NCBI RefSeq assembly: GCF_000427805.1
Contig: NZ_ATYS01000040.1
Coordinates: 1-50,366 of the forward strand
Source: Budvicia aquatica DSM 5075 = ATCC 35567
Lineage (GTDB): Bacteria > Pseudomonadota > Gammaproteobacteria > Enterobacterales > Enterobacteriaceae
Length of the DNA stretch: 50,366 bases
Direction: 5' to 3'
Shown in pieces: positions 36,986 to 45,575 of the stretch. The notes under the pieces were generated by a model that saw only the letters and a list, made by a program, of their open reading frames with translations, had not been told where the DNA came from and searched no databases. The position numbers were made by a program, and so were the translations under genes. The number at the start of each line of letters is the position of its first letter. Position 1 is the stretch's first letter.

Positions 36986-38161
36986 ATGAGCATATTAAAA
37001 AAGATAAAAGCAAATATGTCCGTAACGTTTTTTTTAGCGTTGCTCGTTGCTTCTAATGGCTGTTTTATTATATATCCGGTTCTTTTTAAAGCGATTAATT
37101 CAATGGCAGGCACGGCTGGCGTCTCTAATACTTGGCAGGAGGCTCTGAGCTTCTTGGAGTTATTGGACATCCCGAGCGTTATTATCGGGCTGATCCTGAT
37201 TTTAATGTCCTTTGGCCTGGCGTTTAGGATCCGACTTATTTGGTTCTTCTCGATTGTTCTGCTGTGTGCCATTGCACTGATTGATGTCATCCTATCGAAA
37301 TCGTTAAGTGTTCAGCTGGTCTATTACATTATAACCATTGCAGCTCTTCTGTTATTTTGGCGCCAGTTTGGCCATCACAGCGTAGGCGGCGTGACCTTTT
37401 TTGCTATCGTTAGTATCACAACGTTAATTCTCTATAGCATGCTGGGGACGCTGTATGCAGGCGACCAATACTCCCCGCCGATTACCGACCTTTCGACAGC
37501 GTTTTATTATGCCATTGTCTGTATGTCAACCGTTGGTTTTGGCGATATCGTACCGCATACCACGGAAGCAAGGATGTTTACCTTAACCATCATTACTTTT
37601 GGTATTACCGTTTTTGCCACGTCGCTCGGCTCGCTTGCCGGACCCATTATAAGTAATAACATGAATAGACTAACTAAAAAAAGGATCGCTGATATGAATC
37701 GTGCTAATCACTATATTATTGTTGGTATTAACTCGTTAGCGACCAATGTCTATAAGTCATTACGTGAACAAGGCAATGAGGTGACCGTTGTCTGTAAGAG
37801 CAAAGAGGGGAGTGATTTGCCCGATGATGCCGATATTATTGAAGGCGATCCGTCCTCTGTTGCCACGCTAAGACTGGCCGGCGCTGACAAAGCGAAATAC
37901 GTGATGGCGTTATCGAACAGTGATGCTGAAAACACCTTTGTTGTACTGGCAGCTAAAGAGATTGCCAGTGAAAAAACTAAAGTTATCGCATTAGTTAATG
38001 AGAGTAATAACTTAGTGAAGGTCAAAAGGGTCTCTCCTGACATGATATTCTCACTTTCTCTGCTAGGCAGTGAAATGTTAGTCAGAACGCTGAATGGAGA
38101 AAAGATTGATAATGACTTTATCATGGAGATGTTTTTAGGTGGTATCAATAACCATCACTAG
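36986..38161 (+). CDS. kch: Kch-like voltage-gated-type potassium channel with RCK domain
   Basis: 391 aa. Several membrane helices in the first 230 residues, pore loop and selectivity filter STVGFGDIVP (181-190), then a cytosolic RCK/TrkA-N domain starting HYIIVGINSLATNVYKSL, with a Rossmann-like nucleotide fold. The layout and sequence resemble E. coli Kch. It lies 120 bases after the urea channel and a hairpin, so it is probably separately transcribed. A role in balancing membrane potential during acid or ammonium stress is conceivable, but nothing proves it. Confidence 0.85.
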   Translation: MSILKKIKANMSVTFFLALLVASNGCFIIYPVLFKAINSMAGTAGVSNTWQEALSFLELLDIPSVIIGLILILMSFGLAFRIRLIWFFSIVLLCAIALIDVILSKSLSVQLVYYIITIAALLLFWRQFGHHSVGGVTFFAIVSITTLILYSMLGTLYAGDQYSPPITDLSTAFYYAIVCMSTVGFGDIVPHTTEARMFTLTIITFGITVFATSLGSLAGPIISNNMNRLTKKRIADMNRANHYIIVGINSLATNVYKSLREQGNEVTVVCKSKEGSDLPDDADIIEGDPSSVATLRLAGADKAKYVMALSNSDAENTFVVLAAKEIASEKTKVIALVNESNNLVKVKRVSPDMIFSLSLLGSEMLVRTLNGEKIDNDFIMEMFLGGINNHH

Positions 38162-39270
38162 CCTTTAACCGTGGGTTATCAATTAATTTGAACGGCCGAT
38201 GCTTTTTCCAATACGGCAAGTAGCGGACTGAAGTTCGGATAGGCAGTTACTTGTTTATCGGCTCTGCCTTTATCACTCTTTTTGACGTTGCTTAAGTCGT
38301 TAAGCCCACAGTCTAAAATGAATCCCGGTATTAACTGAAAAAAGAGAGGTCGCTGATGCTACCTCTCTTTTTTCTATTGTTTACCATATAGAAACAGCGA
38401 CTTGTATTGATGCAATACCATTGCCCTATGTTATGTATGCGTGGAATTCGCCAGTCGAGGGATTGTTCATCTAACAGGCTTCACTGTCCCGATTGAGCAT
38501 TGGGCGCGGCTATCATGGTCAGCAAGCTCTTTGCCGGCAATTTATAAAATAGAATAAGGCTCGATTATCTCAATATGAGACCAATGTCTCGATTTGAGTT
38601 ATTCTTTTTTAATGGCATTCAATATCATTAAAGTGTGTTGTTGTTTTTATTTTTAACGATGATATCTTCTTTGTATTAGCCTTTTTATGATTTTTTTGTG
38701 TGTTTAATATATTATTTTAATTCTATTTATTTCATTTTGTAATGATTTTTTTATTTTGTTTTTTATGATGGTTTTTTATTTTAATTATTCATTAAATTAT
38801 TATTAAATAGTGATCTCAATCAAAAGTGATATATTAGGGTTAACTGCTGATTAATGTTTTAATGACGATCTTCAAAACTGCCTTACCGGTTTATTTTGGG
38901 ATAAAAATCCAAAAAATAACAATATCAGCCTTATTTATGGAATATAATATTGTCATTAAGATAATGCCGATCGATTATTGTTTATTGGGTTTTGTTGTGT
39001 ATAATCAATTTTAATCGACAATCTAAATGTAAATTTTTCTGGTGAATTTATTTTTAGTCAATGATTAGAATAATTTTGTTTTATTTTTGCCATCGCCAAG
39101 GCGTTAGTTTTTGACCTTTTTGATAATCATCATCTATCATGCTTTTTTGTGATTTTGACCGATTTTTATTGTGATTATGGATGGGGTTTTTGTTTTTTAT
39201 ATTTTTATTTGTGTGTTTATTGTGTGTTTTTTCTTATTTATCCAGGTTGGTTTGATGCTGTTTTCTCACC
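38162..39270. other. AT-rich spacer
   Basis: No gene seen in 1.1 kb. The first 180 bases have moderate GC and end in the terminator at 38341-38373. From about 38570 to 39240 the DNA is extremely AT-rich, then GC rises abruptly at about 39250, marking a junction with the gene relics that follow. Confidence 0.4.
38341..38373 (+). terminator. strong bidirectional terminator
   Basis: Perfect 10-bp stem AAAGAGAGGT/ACCTCTCTTT (38341-38350, 38361-38370) with A and T tracts on the two sides. It lies 180 bases after the potassium channel. Confidence 0.8.
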
Positions 39271-39414
39271 ATCTATTTAATCGAAGACGATATTAAACCG
39301 GGCACCGTCGTCTATATGACCGGTGATCAAATGCAGGTGCAGGAGATCGCTGAGGGGCGTGTGGTAGCCAAATTGCACCAAGTTTCGGTCTGTGACAGAG
39401 GCATAAACCGATAA
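39271..39414 (+). pseudogene. 5'-truncated DUF2158/YodC-like remnant
   Basis: An in-frame stretch of about 47 codons without a plausible start reads IKPGTVVYMTGDQMQVQEI and then EGRVVAKLH, resembling the small SH3-like DUF2158 (YodC) family. The upstream frame closes at a TGA at 39253. It looks like the 3' part of a lost gene at the edge of the AT-rich spacer. Family assignment is tentative. Confidence 0.4.
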
Positions 39415-39485
39415 CAGTCCTGAGGCAGAACGTGGTACTCGGCTACGGCAGGTAATTCACTTTTGACGAGCGATCAAGGAGATGA

Positions 39486-39683
39486 TTGACGATGACGATA
39501 TTACTTAAACGACAGCAATATCCGGCTTGCCCGCATTGCGATGAAAGTACTCAGGTTCGTAAGCATGGCCGAGCCCGTAGTGGTTTACCACGCTACCGCT
39601 GCGTCGGTTGTGAAACTACGTTTCAGACCAGATACATTTACTGGGCTTATCAAACGGACAGCAATGAGAGCGTCGGACGATAA
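39486..39683 (+). CDS. stand-alone IS1 InsA-type zinc-ribbon protein (copy 2)
   Basis: 65 aa with CPHC, VRKHG, PRYRCVGC and FQTRYIY, the zinc-ribbon half of InsA. It stops after about 65 residues, where InsA would continue into its DNA-binding helices. The upstream GGAGATGATTGACGATGA is almost identical to that before copy 3 (49422), so these two are recent relatives including their translation signal. No InsB follows. Confidence 0.6.
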   Translation: MTMTILLKRQQYPACPHCDESTQVRKHGRARSGLPRYRCVGCETTFQTRYIYWAYQTDSNESVGR

Positions 39684-39718
39684 ACGACGGCGCGGAGTCA
39701 CGACAGGGAGGGCGGGTA

Positions 39719-39913
39719 ATGAGTGTGGCTGGTTTAGATATTGTGATAAGTATTTTTACCTTACTGGTGGCAGGGGTAATAGTAGCTATATTGTGGTTGC
39801 GCTCTTCCCTTCGAGGATGCTCTGCGTTTGCGCTATGCAGCACCGGTCAAGGTGTCGCTGTTCACTCTGGTCAGCAGCATTTATTGCTGATATCGGCTGA
39901 GGTATCACCATGA
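39719..39913 (+). CDS. small membrane protein upstream of wzz-like gene
   Basis: 64 aa. Starts at ATG 39719 after a strong GGGAGGGCGGG Shine-Dalgarno sequence. One clear membrane helix (DIVISIFTLLVAGVIVAILWL, first 20 residues of it hydrophobic). The stop overlaps the start of the chain-length gene by four bases, suggesting coupling. No family recognised. The C-terminal half reads less like protein (Cys, Ser, Gly mix), so a frameshifted relic is possible. Confidence 0.4.
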   Translation: MSVAGLDIVISIFTLLVAGVIVAILWLRSSLRGCSAFALCSTGQGVAVHSGQQHLLLISAEVSP

Positions 39914-41028
39914 GTGAGATAAGTCAGAAACCGTTACATTCCCCGGTTGACTATACCCCGTCGGCGAGCGGGCCTCATCATCCATATGGGTATGATGAAA
40001 TAGACCTGTTTGAATTACTCTTTCGGCTCTGGGACAAAAAGGGGCTGATTTTGATGGTCACCCTGGTTACCACTCTGATTGCGGGCACCTATGCGTTTAC
40101 GGCCAAAGAGCAATGGACGGTAAAAGCTTATGTCTCTCCACCGAGAATGGCCCAGTTTGAGGATTATCTGGCGCTGAGGCGGGCCTTTGCCCGGGTGAGC
40201 GGCATTAATGCCGACGCACAGGCCATTGCTAATCATTTGTTTGGTCGGTTTACTGAGATGGTATCCAGTCCGAATGAAAAACTGGCTTACTTATCCGAAA
40301 CGACGTATGTCAAACAGCAAACTGAATCGATGGAGCCGCAGGCTAAGCGCGTTTGGTTAACCGAGATGGCTGAAAAAGGGCTAGTGGCATCGCCGCCGGA
40401 TGAAAAGAAAACCCTGCCTTATTTTATGCTGTCAGTGTCTGCAGATAATCCACAGACCGCTTTGACGCTGCTGACAGATTACATCGATCGCATTAATCAA
40501 CGGGTGATTTCACTCGATGATGCGGAATTTCGTAATCATGTCGAAGCCATGATATTGGCGCGCCAAAAGGAACAGCAGGATATCGATTTTAGCCTGCAGG
40601 CCGACAGAACCAACCAATTGGCTAACCTGACTCGGTCGTACAGTACTGCCCAGCGAGCCGGAATTAAGGATTATTACGCTAATTCGACCAGCAACGGCGG
40701 AACCAAGATTGAGTTGGCCAATTAGGTACACCAATATATGCTGGGTGAGAACTTTCTGAGTGCGGAGATAAACAGTCTGACAGAGAGCCCGATTGTATAT
40801 CCGGTGCGGTATCATGATATTACTCTGGAGCTGAGCCTGCTGGAGCCGCTACTTCAACAGCAGGTAACCGCGCAAGTATATCGTTATCAACTCACGCCGG
40901 GCGAAGATATGAAAAAAGACAAACCTAAGAAGGCGCTGATACTGGTATTAGGCGTGTTGCTCGGCGGCATGTTGGGTATCGGTACTGTACTGGTGATGGA
41001 CGGTATTACCCGCTACCGCCGGAGTTAG
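39910..41028 (+). pseudogene. Wzz-family polysaccharide chain-length determinant, broken by one amber codon
   Basis: A single frame of 373 codons interrupted only by TAG at 40723-40725. Before it are an N-terminal cytoplasmic segment (EIDLFELLFRLWDKKGLIL) and the first membrane helix, then the large periplasmic helical domain. After it come QYMLGENFLSAEINSL (the Wzz long-helix end), a Pro-containing segment and the second membrane helix (ALILVLGVLLGGMLGIGTVL). Wzz proteins set O-antigen or capsule chain length and need both helices. The rest of the frame is well preserved, so the break is recent or is read through. No other polysaccharide genes are in the window. Confidence 0.75.
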
Positions 41029-42174
41029 CCTGAATGTGTCAGTATGGTTGAAGTCGTATAGCTAAGATCCAACGTTAACTGACAGGGTTCGAAAAATACT
41101 TCCATTGAAAAGAGTCCTTTGTCGGACTCTCCCCTAACGCTACCGCAGTATCGTTGACTTTTATTAAAATTGAAACATCAACATTAATTGGTTATCCGCT
41201 TAGCCAAAGATCCATCCCTATTTGCTAACGGGGATGCTTTTCTCTCCTAAGGCGAAAGCCTAATTCCTATAGACGGTAAATCTGTTGAACTCCTTTACGA
41301 TTCCTGACTTATCACTGTTTATGCAACATATAAGTAAGTTTCTTAAGGGTAGAGTCAAAGATTAAAAAACAATCACACAATACATGTGTGTTTTTAATTT
41401 TAAAAGTCAAGTAAAACAAAGTGATATATTTATTGTTTATTAGTTTGACTTTACACTCATTTATATTAACTGACGTAAGTAAATATAGAAAATACAAATT
41501 ATAACGATTGGTGAAACTTATTTACCATATGAAATTTAATTTATTTCACGTCAAGAATAATAGCTTGCTAACAATTAATTTATGGTTATTAAAGTGTGTT
41601 TTAAATTATTTAAATATTTTTTGTTAAGTTTTTTAATCTGATGTTTTATTATTAATTGAATTTAAAATCCTACGAAAAATGAATAAATGGTATAAATATC
41701 TATATTTTTTCTTTTAATTGAAATTAATCGTTGTCATGAGGCTATTGTCTGGTTCTATCATCCATTGAATTGGCATTTACCTAACATAAAAGATCGAGTA
41801 TAGTTTTTTGAGTGGTTTTTATTGCTGTTTTCTTTTTTTTGTTTAAATGCGTTGGTAAATTTTGATTTAATTAGCCTGCTCTTAATTGATGCTGAATTTT
41901 GTATTTTTATAGTTATGGCCATTCAATGTAACTTGTTGTTTTTGCTTATGTATTTAAGCTTTATCTTTAGGTTGCTAACTGGGCGTATATATTAAATCGT
42001 AAAACTTCATCTATAAATCAAGAAACTTAAAACATGTTTTTATGTTTTAGTAATAAGCAAGCGTTGAGTATTTACACTCTATGGCAAGTCTATTTAGGGT
42101 TTTATTTATGGATGAATTTTGTAACACCTAATTCCGAATAATCGGATAAATCACCACTTAAAAAATAAGGATAT
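41029..42174. other. AT-rich spacer upstream of fimbrial operon
   Basis: No gene recognised in 1.15 kb. A 7-bp hairpin AGAGTCC/GGACTCT lies near 41111-41130, shortly after the wzz relic. A perfect 8-bp inverted repeat TAAAACAT/ATGTTTTA lies at 42028-42049, about 125 bases before the fimbrial start. The extreme AT content suggests H-NS control of the fimbriae. No fim-type switch repeats or recombinase gene were seen. Confidence 0.4.
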
Positions 42175-42726
42175 ATGATGCGTAAGAATTTATTGACTCT
42201 GGCTCCGGCTGCGTTGTTATTAATGGCTGCAGCAGGTGGCGCTCAGGCGGCTTCCAATGCCCAAATGACGATTACGGCTAACGTGGTTGCAGCCACGTGT
42301 GACGTCAGCCTGTCTACCACGAATTTGGATCTGGGTAACTATACCCCTAGCCAGTTCGGTGCGGTAGCAACGCCGATTGCCGCCAGCGTTAAGCCTTTCA
42401 CCGTGGGCTTAAGTAACTGTCAGGCACCATTAGCTGCCGGTGATACTGCTGGTCTGGTGGTCTCTGGTCAAACTCTGGGCGGTAACCCGAACATGTTTAA
42501 CACCACGGGTACCAATACCGGCATCATGCTGAGTCAAGTCTCTGCCCCGGCTGCGTATATCACCAACAATCAAAAACTGAACGTGGCGACTGCGGGCTCA
42601 ACGCCTGCTGCTGGTGATTTCAATACCAAAACGCTGAGCCTACAGGCCGGTCTGGCATCAACGTCGACCACTGCAGATCTTGGCGCAGTAAGCGCACCGA
42701 TTCTGTTCAGCTTCGCCTATAACTGA
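42175..42726 (+). CDS. major fimbrial subunit
   Basis: 183 aa with a signal peptide (cleavage after AQA, about residue 25). The mature protein begins ASNAQMTITANVVAATCDVS, a pilin donor strand followed by the first Cys; a second Cys occurs in LSNCQAPL. The end FSFAYN has the penultimate aromatic/Tyr pattern used for chaperone donor-strand pairing. Low cysteine count and Ala/Thr/Gly-rich composition fit a polymerising shaft subunit. A terminator directly follows, so it is likely made in excess of the downstream proteins. ATG 42178 is an alternative start. Confidence 0.88.
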   Translation: MMRKNLLTLAPAALLLMAAAGGAQAASNAQMTITANVVAATCDVSLSTTNLDLGNYTPSQFGAVATPIAASVKPFTVGLSNCQAPLAAGDTAGLVVSGQTLGGNPNMFNTTGTNTGIMLSQVSAPAAYITNNQKLNVATAGSTPAAGDFNTKTLSLQAGLASTSTTADLGAVSAPILFSFAYN

Positions 42727-42742
42727 TTTATCTAAGTGCACA

Positions 42743-42767
42743 AGCGGGCTAGATGGCCCGCTTTTTT
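42743..42767 (+). terminator. intra-operon terminator after major pilin
   Basis: Perfect 7-bp stem AGCGGGC/GCCCGCT (42743-42749 with 42756-42762) running into six Ts. It probably limits read-through into the chaperone and usher genes. Confidence 0.85.
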
Positions 42768-42786
42768 AGCCTCAAGGAGCTGTAGA

Positions 42787-43503
42787 ATGTCCCGTATCTT
42801 CCCGCTTTTTTTATTGATGTTGTCCTTATTCGCCCCGTCTTTCGTGGCACAGGCGGAAGGATTTGGTATTAATGCGACCCGACTGATTTACCCTCAGGGC
42901 GCGGCCAGTATCAGCGTGACGGTGCGTAATACCCTGACGGCAACACCTTATCTGGTCCAGACCGGCATAAGCCGTATACAGCACAAATATGAGTCGGCAC
43001 CGTTTTCGGTCACGCCACCGCTGTTTCGTCTGGAGCCCAATAATACTAACCAAATTCGTATTGCGGCGCATAACCTGAATGCGCCGAATGACCGCGAGTC
43101 CGTGTTCTATTTTCATGCCAGCGCTATCCCGGCCAGCACCATACCAAGCTCCGATAATCAACGGGCGGGCGTGAGTGGCAATGTACAATTTGGCGTCGGC
43201 AATATCATCAAGCTGTTTTATCGCCCGAGCGGATTGCCATCATCATCCGTTGCAGCGCAGCGCGATCTGCAATTTTCCCGGGTGAACAACGGCATTAAAG
43301 TCAGCAACAATTCCCCCTATTTTGTCAGCTTCGCCAGCATTAAGGCCGGTGGTCAGGCTCTCAAGCTCGACAGTCCCGAGGCGTTGATGATCGCGCCCTT
43401 CAGCCATCATGTTTACCCGAGTTCAGTGACCAAAGGCGCGATTCAGTGGCAAACCATTAATGATGAAGGGGGCGTAAATGTCTTTAATCAAACCCTGCCG
43501 TAA
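42787..43503 (+). CDS. fimbrial chaperone 1 (PapD-like)
   Basis: 238 aa from ATG 42787, which has CAAGGAGCTGTAG before it and begins a proper signal peptide (cleavage after AQA); a GTG at 42736 lies inside the terminator and is unlikely. Periplasmic immunoglobulin-like chaperone: FGINATRLIYPQGAASISVTV strand G1-type start (first twenty residues) and the subunit-capping NDRESVFYFHASAIP signature. It folds pilins and delivers them to the usher. Its end overlaps the next pilin gene by 26 bases. Confidence 0.9.
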   Translation: MSRIFPLFLLMLSLFAPSFVAQAEGFGINATRLIYPQGAASISVTVRNTLTATPYLVQTGISRIQHKYESAPFSVTPPLFRLEPNNTNQIRIAAHNLNAPNDRESVFYFHASAIPASTIPSSDNQRAGVSGNVQFGVGNIIKLFYRPSGLPSSSVAAQRDLQFSRVNNGIKVSNNSPYFVSFASIKAGGQALKLDSPEALMIAPFSHHVYPSSVTKGAIQWQTINDEGGVNVFNQTLP

Positions 43504-44041
43504 GGTTGCCTTATTCGCCATAGCCTTGGGAATGCAAGGATGGTTTATGGCGGCGCCTCAGGCGGTGACGATCGACTTTTCTGCGATGCTGATGCCGGGG
43601 ACCTGTACCTTCAGCTTGAGTCAAAGCACGCTGTCTCTGGGGACGGTCACTCACAGTCAACTGATCGCAGGTAAGCTGCTGAATATTGCCCCTTTCACCC
43701 TTAACGTTGTGGCGTGCTCGGGCAGCGATTCCAGCCTGACCCCGATGGTGAACATCACCGGGGAAGGCATGTTTCATGGCGGGAAGTGGCTGTTTCGAAG
43801 CAGTGACTCGGAGGCCAGTGGTATGGGGGTAATGTTAACCAGAACCGATAGTCCGCCGAATTACAACCAGGCCGAAGTTAAACATGGCGATGATATTCCA
43901 CTGGCTGCCCGTGGAAGTGTTCCCCGCGATCAACAGATGACGTTTTACGCCGGTGTTACCTGCGGAAATGGTTCAGAGTGCACCACTCAAGGGTTGGGTG
44001 AATTGAAGGCCCGGGTGGTATTTAACCTGGAGTACCGCTGA
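43478..44041 (+). CDS. minor fimbrial subunit
   Basis: 187 aa with a signal peptide to about residue 28. Pilin features: VTIDFSAMLMPGTCTFSLS with the first Cys after the donor strand, a second Cys in VVACSG, an extra Cys pair in VTCGNGSECTT, and VVFNLEYR at the end, where the penultimate Tyr fits chaperone pairing. It starts inside the chaperone 1 gene and ends seven bases before chaperone 2. It may be an adaptor or tip-proximal subunit. Confidence 0.85.
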   Translation: MSLIKPCRKVALFAIALGMQGWFMAAPQAVTIDFSAMLMPGTCTFSLSQSTLSLGTVTHSQLIAGKLLNIAPFTLNVVACSGSDSSLTPMVNITGEGMFHGGKWLFRSSDSEASGMGVMLTRTDSPPNYNQAEVKHGDDIPLAARGSVPRDQQMTFYAGVTCGNGSECTTQGLGELKARVVFNLEYR

Positions 44042-44048
44042 GGTCACT

Positions 44049-44786
44049 ATGCGAGATGTGCGTGCCTTTTTATCCACCGCCATCAGCGCCTTTTTGTTAC
44101 TGCTGTTGGTGACCAAACTTGCCGTTGCGGCGGATGGCGGCGGTATCAGCCTGAGCCAGACTAGGCTGGTCTTTATGGCAACGGACAAAGCCCAGACGCT
44201 GACGGTCAAAAACAGTGATAAGCAAACCTATCTGATTCAGAGTCGGGTACAGCGCGCGCTGGATGATATGGCATCGGCCCCGTTTATTATCACGCCGCCG
44301 CTTTTTACGCTGGGGGCCGATAGTCGCCAGGCGCTGCGTATTTTACCGCAGGAGACTGCGGGTCTGCCCGCCGATCGTGAATCGCTTTTTTACCTCTCGG
44401 TATTAGGCATTCCGGCACAGGCTAAACAAAAGGGCGACAGCACGCAGGTCTCTATGGGGCTGCGCTTTATGATTAAGCTGTTTTATCGCCCTGCCGGGCT
44501 GACGTCGTCTCAGGATGCCACCGCCTGTGGCCTGACGTTCAGTGCGATACTACAGGGCGTGCGCGTGCACAATCCGACGCCTTACTACCAGACGCTGGGG
44601 AAGCTGGTGTTGAACCACGCCGCGATAAATCTGGATAAGCAGCCTTCGATGGTCGCCCCGATGAGTACCGAAACCTATTATTTCTCCGCGCCCGTGACGC
44701 AGGCTAAATGGCAAACCATCAATGATTTCGGCGGATTATCGGCTCAATGCCAGCAGGCGGTGTCATTTATCAAGGAAGTATCATGA
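44049..44786 (+). CDS. fimbrial chaperone 2 (PapD-like)
   Basis: 245 aa, signal peptide to about residue 27 (VTKLAVAA). Ig-like chaperone with ISLSQTRLVFMATDK, LTVKNSDKQTYLIQSRV and the ADRESLFYLSVLGIP signature. It diverges strongly from chaperones 1 and 3, so it is not a recent duplicate. The stop overlaps the start of chaperone 3 by four bases. Confidence 0.9.
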   Translation: MRDVRAFLSTAISAFLLLLLVTKLAVAADGGGISLSQTRLVFMATDKAQTLTVKNSDKQTYLIQSRVQRALDDMASAPFIITPPLFTLGADSRQALRILPQETAGLPADRESLFYLSVLGIPAQAKQKGDSTQVSMGLRFMIKLFYRPAGLTSSQDATACGLTFSAILQGVRVHNPTPYYQTLGKLVLNHAAINLDKQPSMVAPMSTETYYFSAPVTQAKWQTINDFGGLSAQCQQAVSFIKEVS

Positions 44787-45547
44787 GCATTGTCTTTCGC
44801 AAAAATATCATGGCCTTCGGGGTCTGCGTATTAGCCCTTTTTTCGTGCGTTGTGGGGGCGCAGGTCGTCCCGAACCCGCCCGGCATTTCGTTTTATGTGT
44901 TGCGGGTTATCTATCCCGAGACGGAGAAAAAAGGCGTCAGCTTAACCGCCTATAACAAGAGTGCCGCAGCGTATTTGATGCAGTCCTGGATACAGCCCGT
45001 CGATCCCGATACCGGGGATGTGACCATGACGACCACCGATCAGGTGACGATGCCGTTGATTGTCACGCCCCCGCTGGCGCGGCTGGAAGCCAACGGTGAA
45101 CTGACGTTACGTATTCGGCGCAATGGCGAACCGCTGCCGACGGACCGTGAGTCGGTGTTTTTCATCTCGATGAAAGCCATTCCTGCCCAGCAAGAAAAGG
45201 ATAAAAACGGTGCGGCGGGGCAGATGGCTCTCACTGTGGTGAGCAATATGAAAGTCTTTTTCCGCCCTGAAGGGTTAGCTAAACGCGCGGTGGCCAATGT
45301 GGCTGCGGAGCTGAGCTTTCGACGTGAAGGCAATGTGTTGATTGCCACCAATCCGACCCCTTACTGGATGACGTTTTCTCGGCTTCACATCGGGGCAACA
45401 GAAATGGACAAAGCCCAGCTTCGATTGATGGTTCCGCCTAAAGGCCAGCGTCAGTACCGCTTGCCAGAAGGTGCCAGCGGCAAGGTGAGTTGGCAATTAA
45501 TTGATGAAGATGGCTGGAATACCCCTTTTCAACATCAAAATTTGTAA
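44783..45547 (+). CDS. fimbrial chaperone 3 (PapD-like)
   Basis: 254 aa from ATG 44783, chosen for ATGA coupling with chaperone 2 and AAGGAAG before it; a start at 44747 in the same frame would lie deep in the previous gene. Signal peptide ends near GAQ. Signatures: FYVLRVIYPETEKKGVSLTA, AYLMQSWIQPVD and TDRESVFFISMKAIPAQ. A slightly longer F1-G1 region (NGAAGQMALTVVSN) precedes the FFRPEGL strand. Subunit partner not identifiable by eye. Confidence 0.9.
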   Translation: MSIVFRKNIMAFGVCVLALFSCVVGAQVVPNPPGISFYVLRVIYPETEKKGVSLTAYNKSAAAYLMQSWIQPVDPDTGDVTMTTTDQVTMPLIVTPPLARLEANGELTLRIRRNGEPLPTDRESVFFISMKAIPAQQEKDKNGAAGQMALTVVSNMKVFFRPEGLAKRAVANVAAELSFRREGNVLIATNPTPYWMTFSRLHIGATEMDKAQLRLMVPPKGQRQYRLPEGASGKVSWQLIDEDGWNTPFQHQNL

Positions 45548-45575
45548 TTGTTTGATATGACTTCTGACTTTCTTA

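Noticed and set aside
42028-42049. Invertible fimbrial promoter switch
   Set aside because: A single short hairpin-type repeat only; no second distant inverted copy and no tyrosine recombinase gene.
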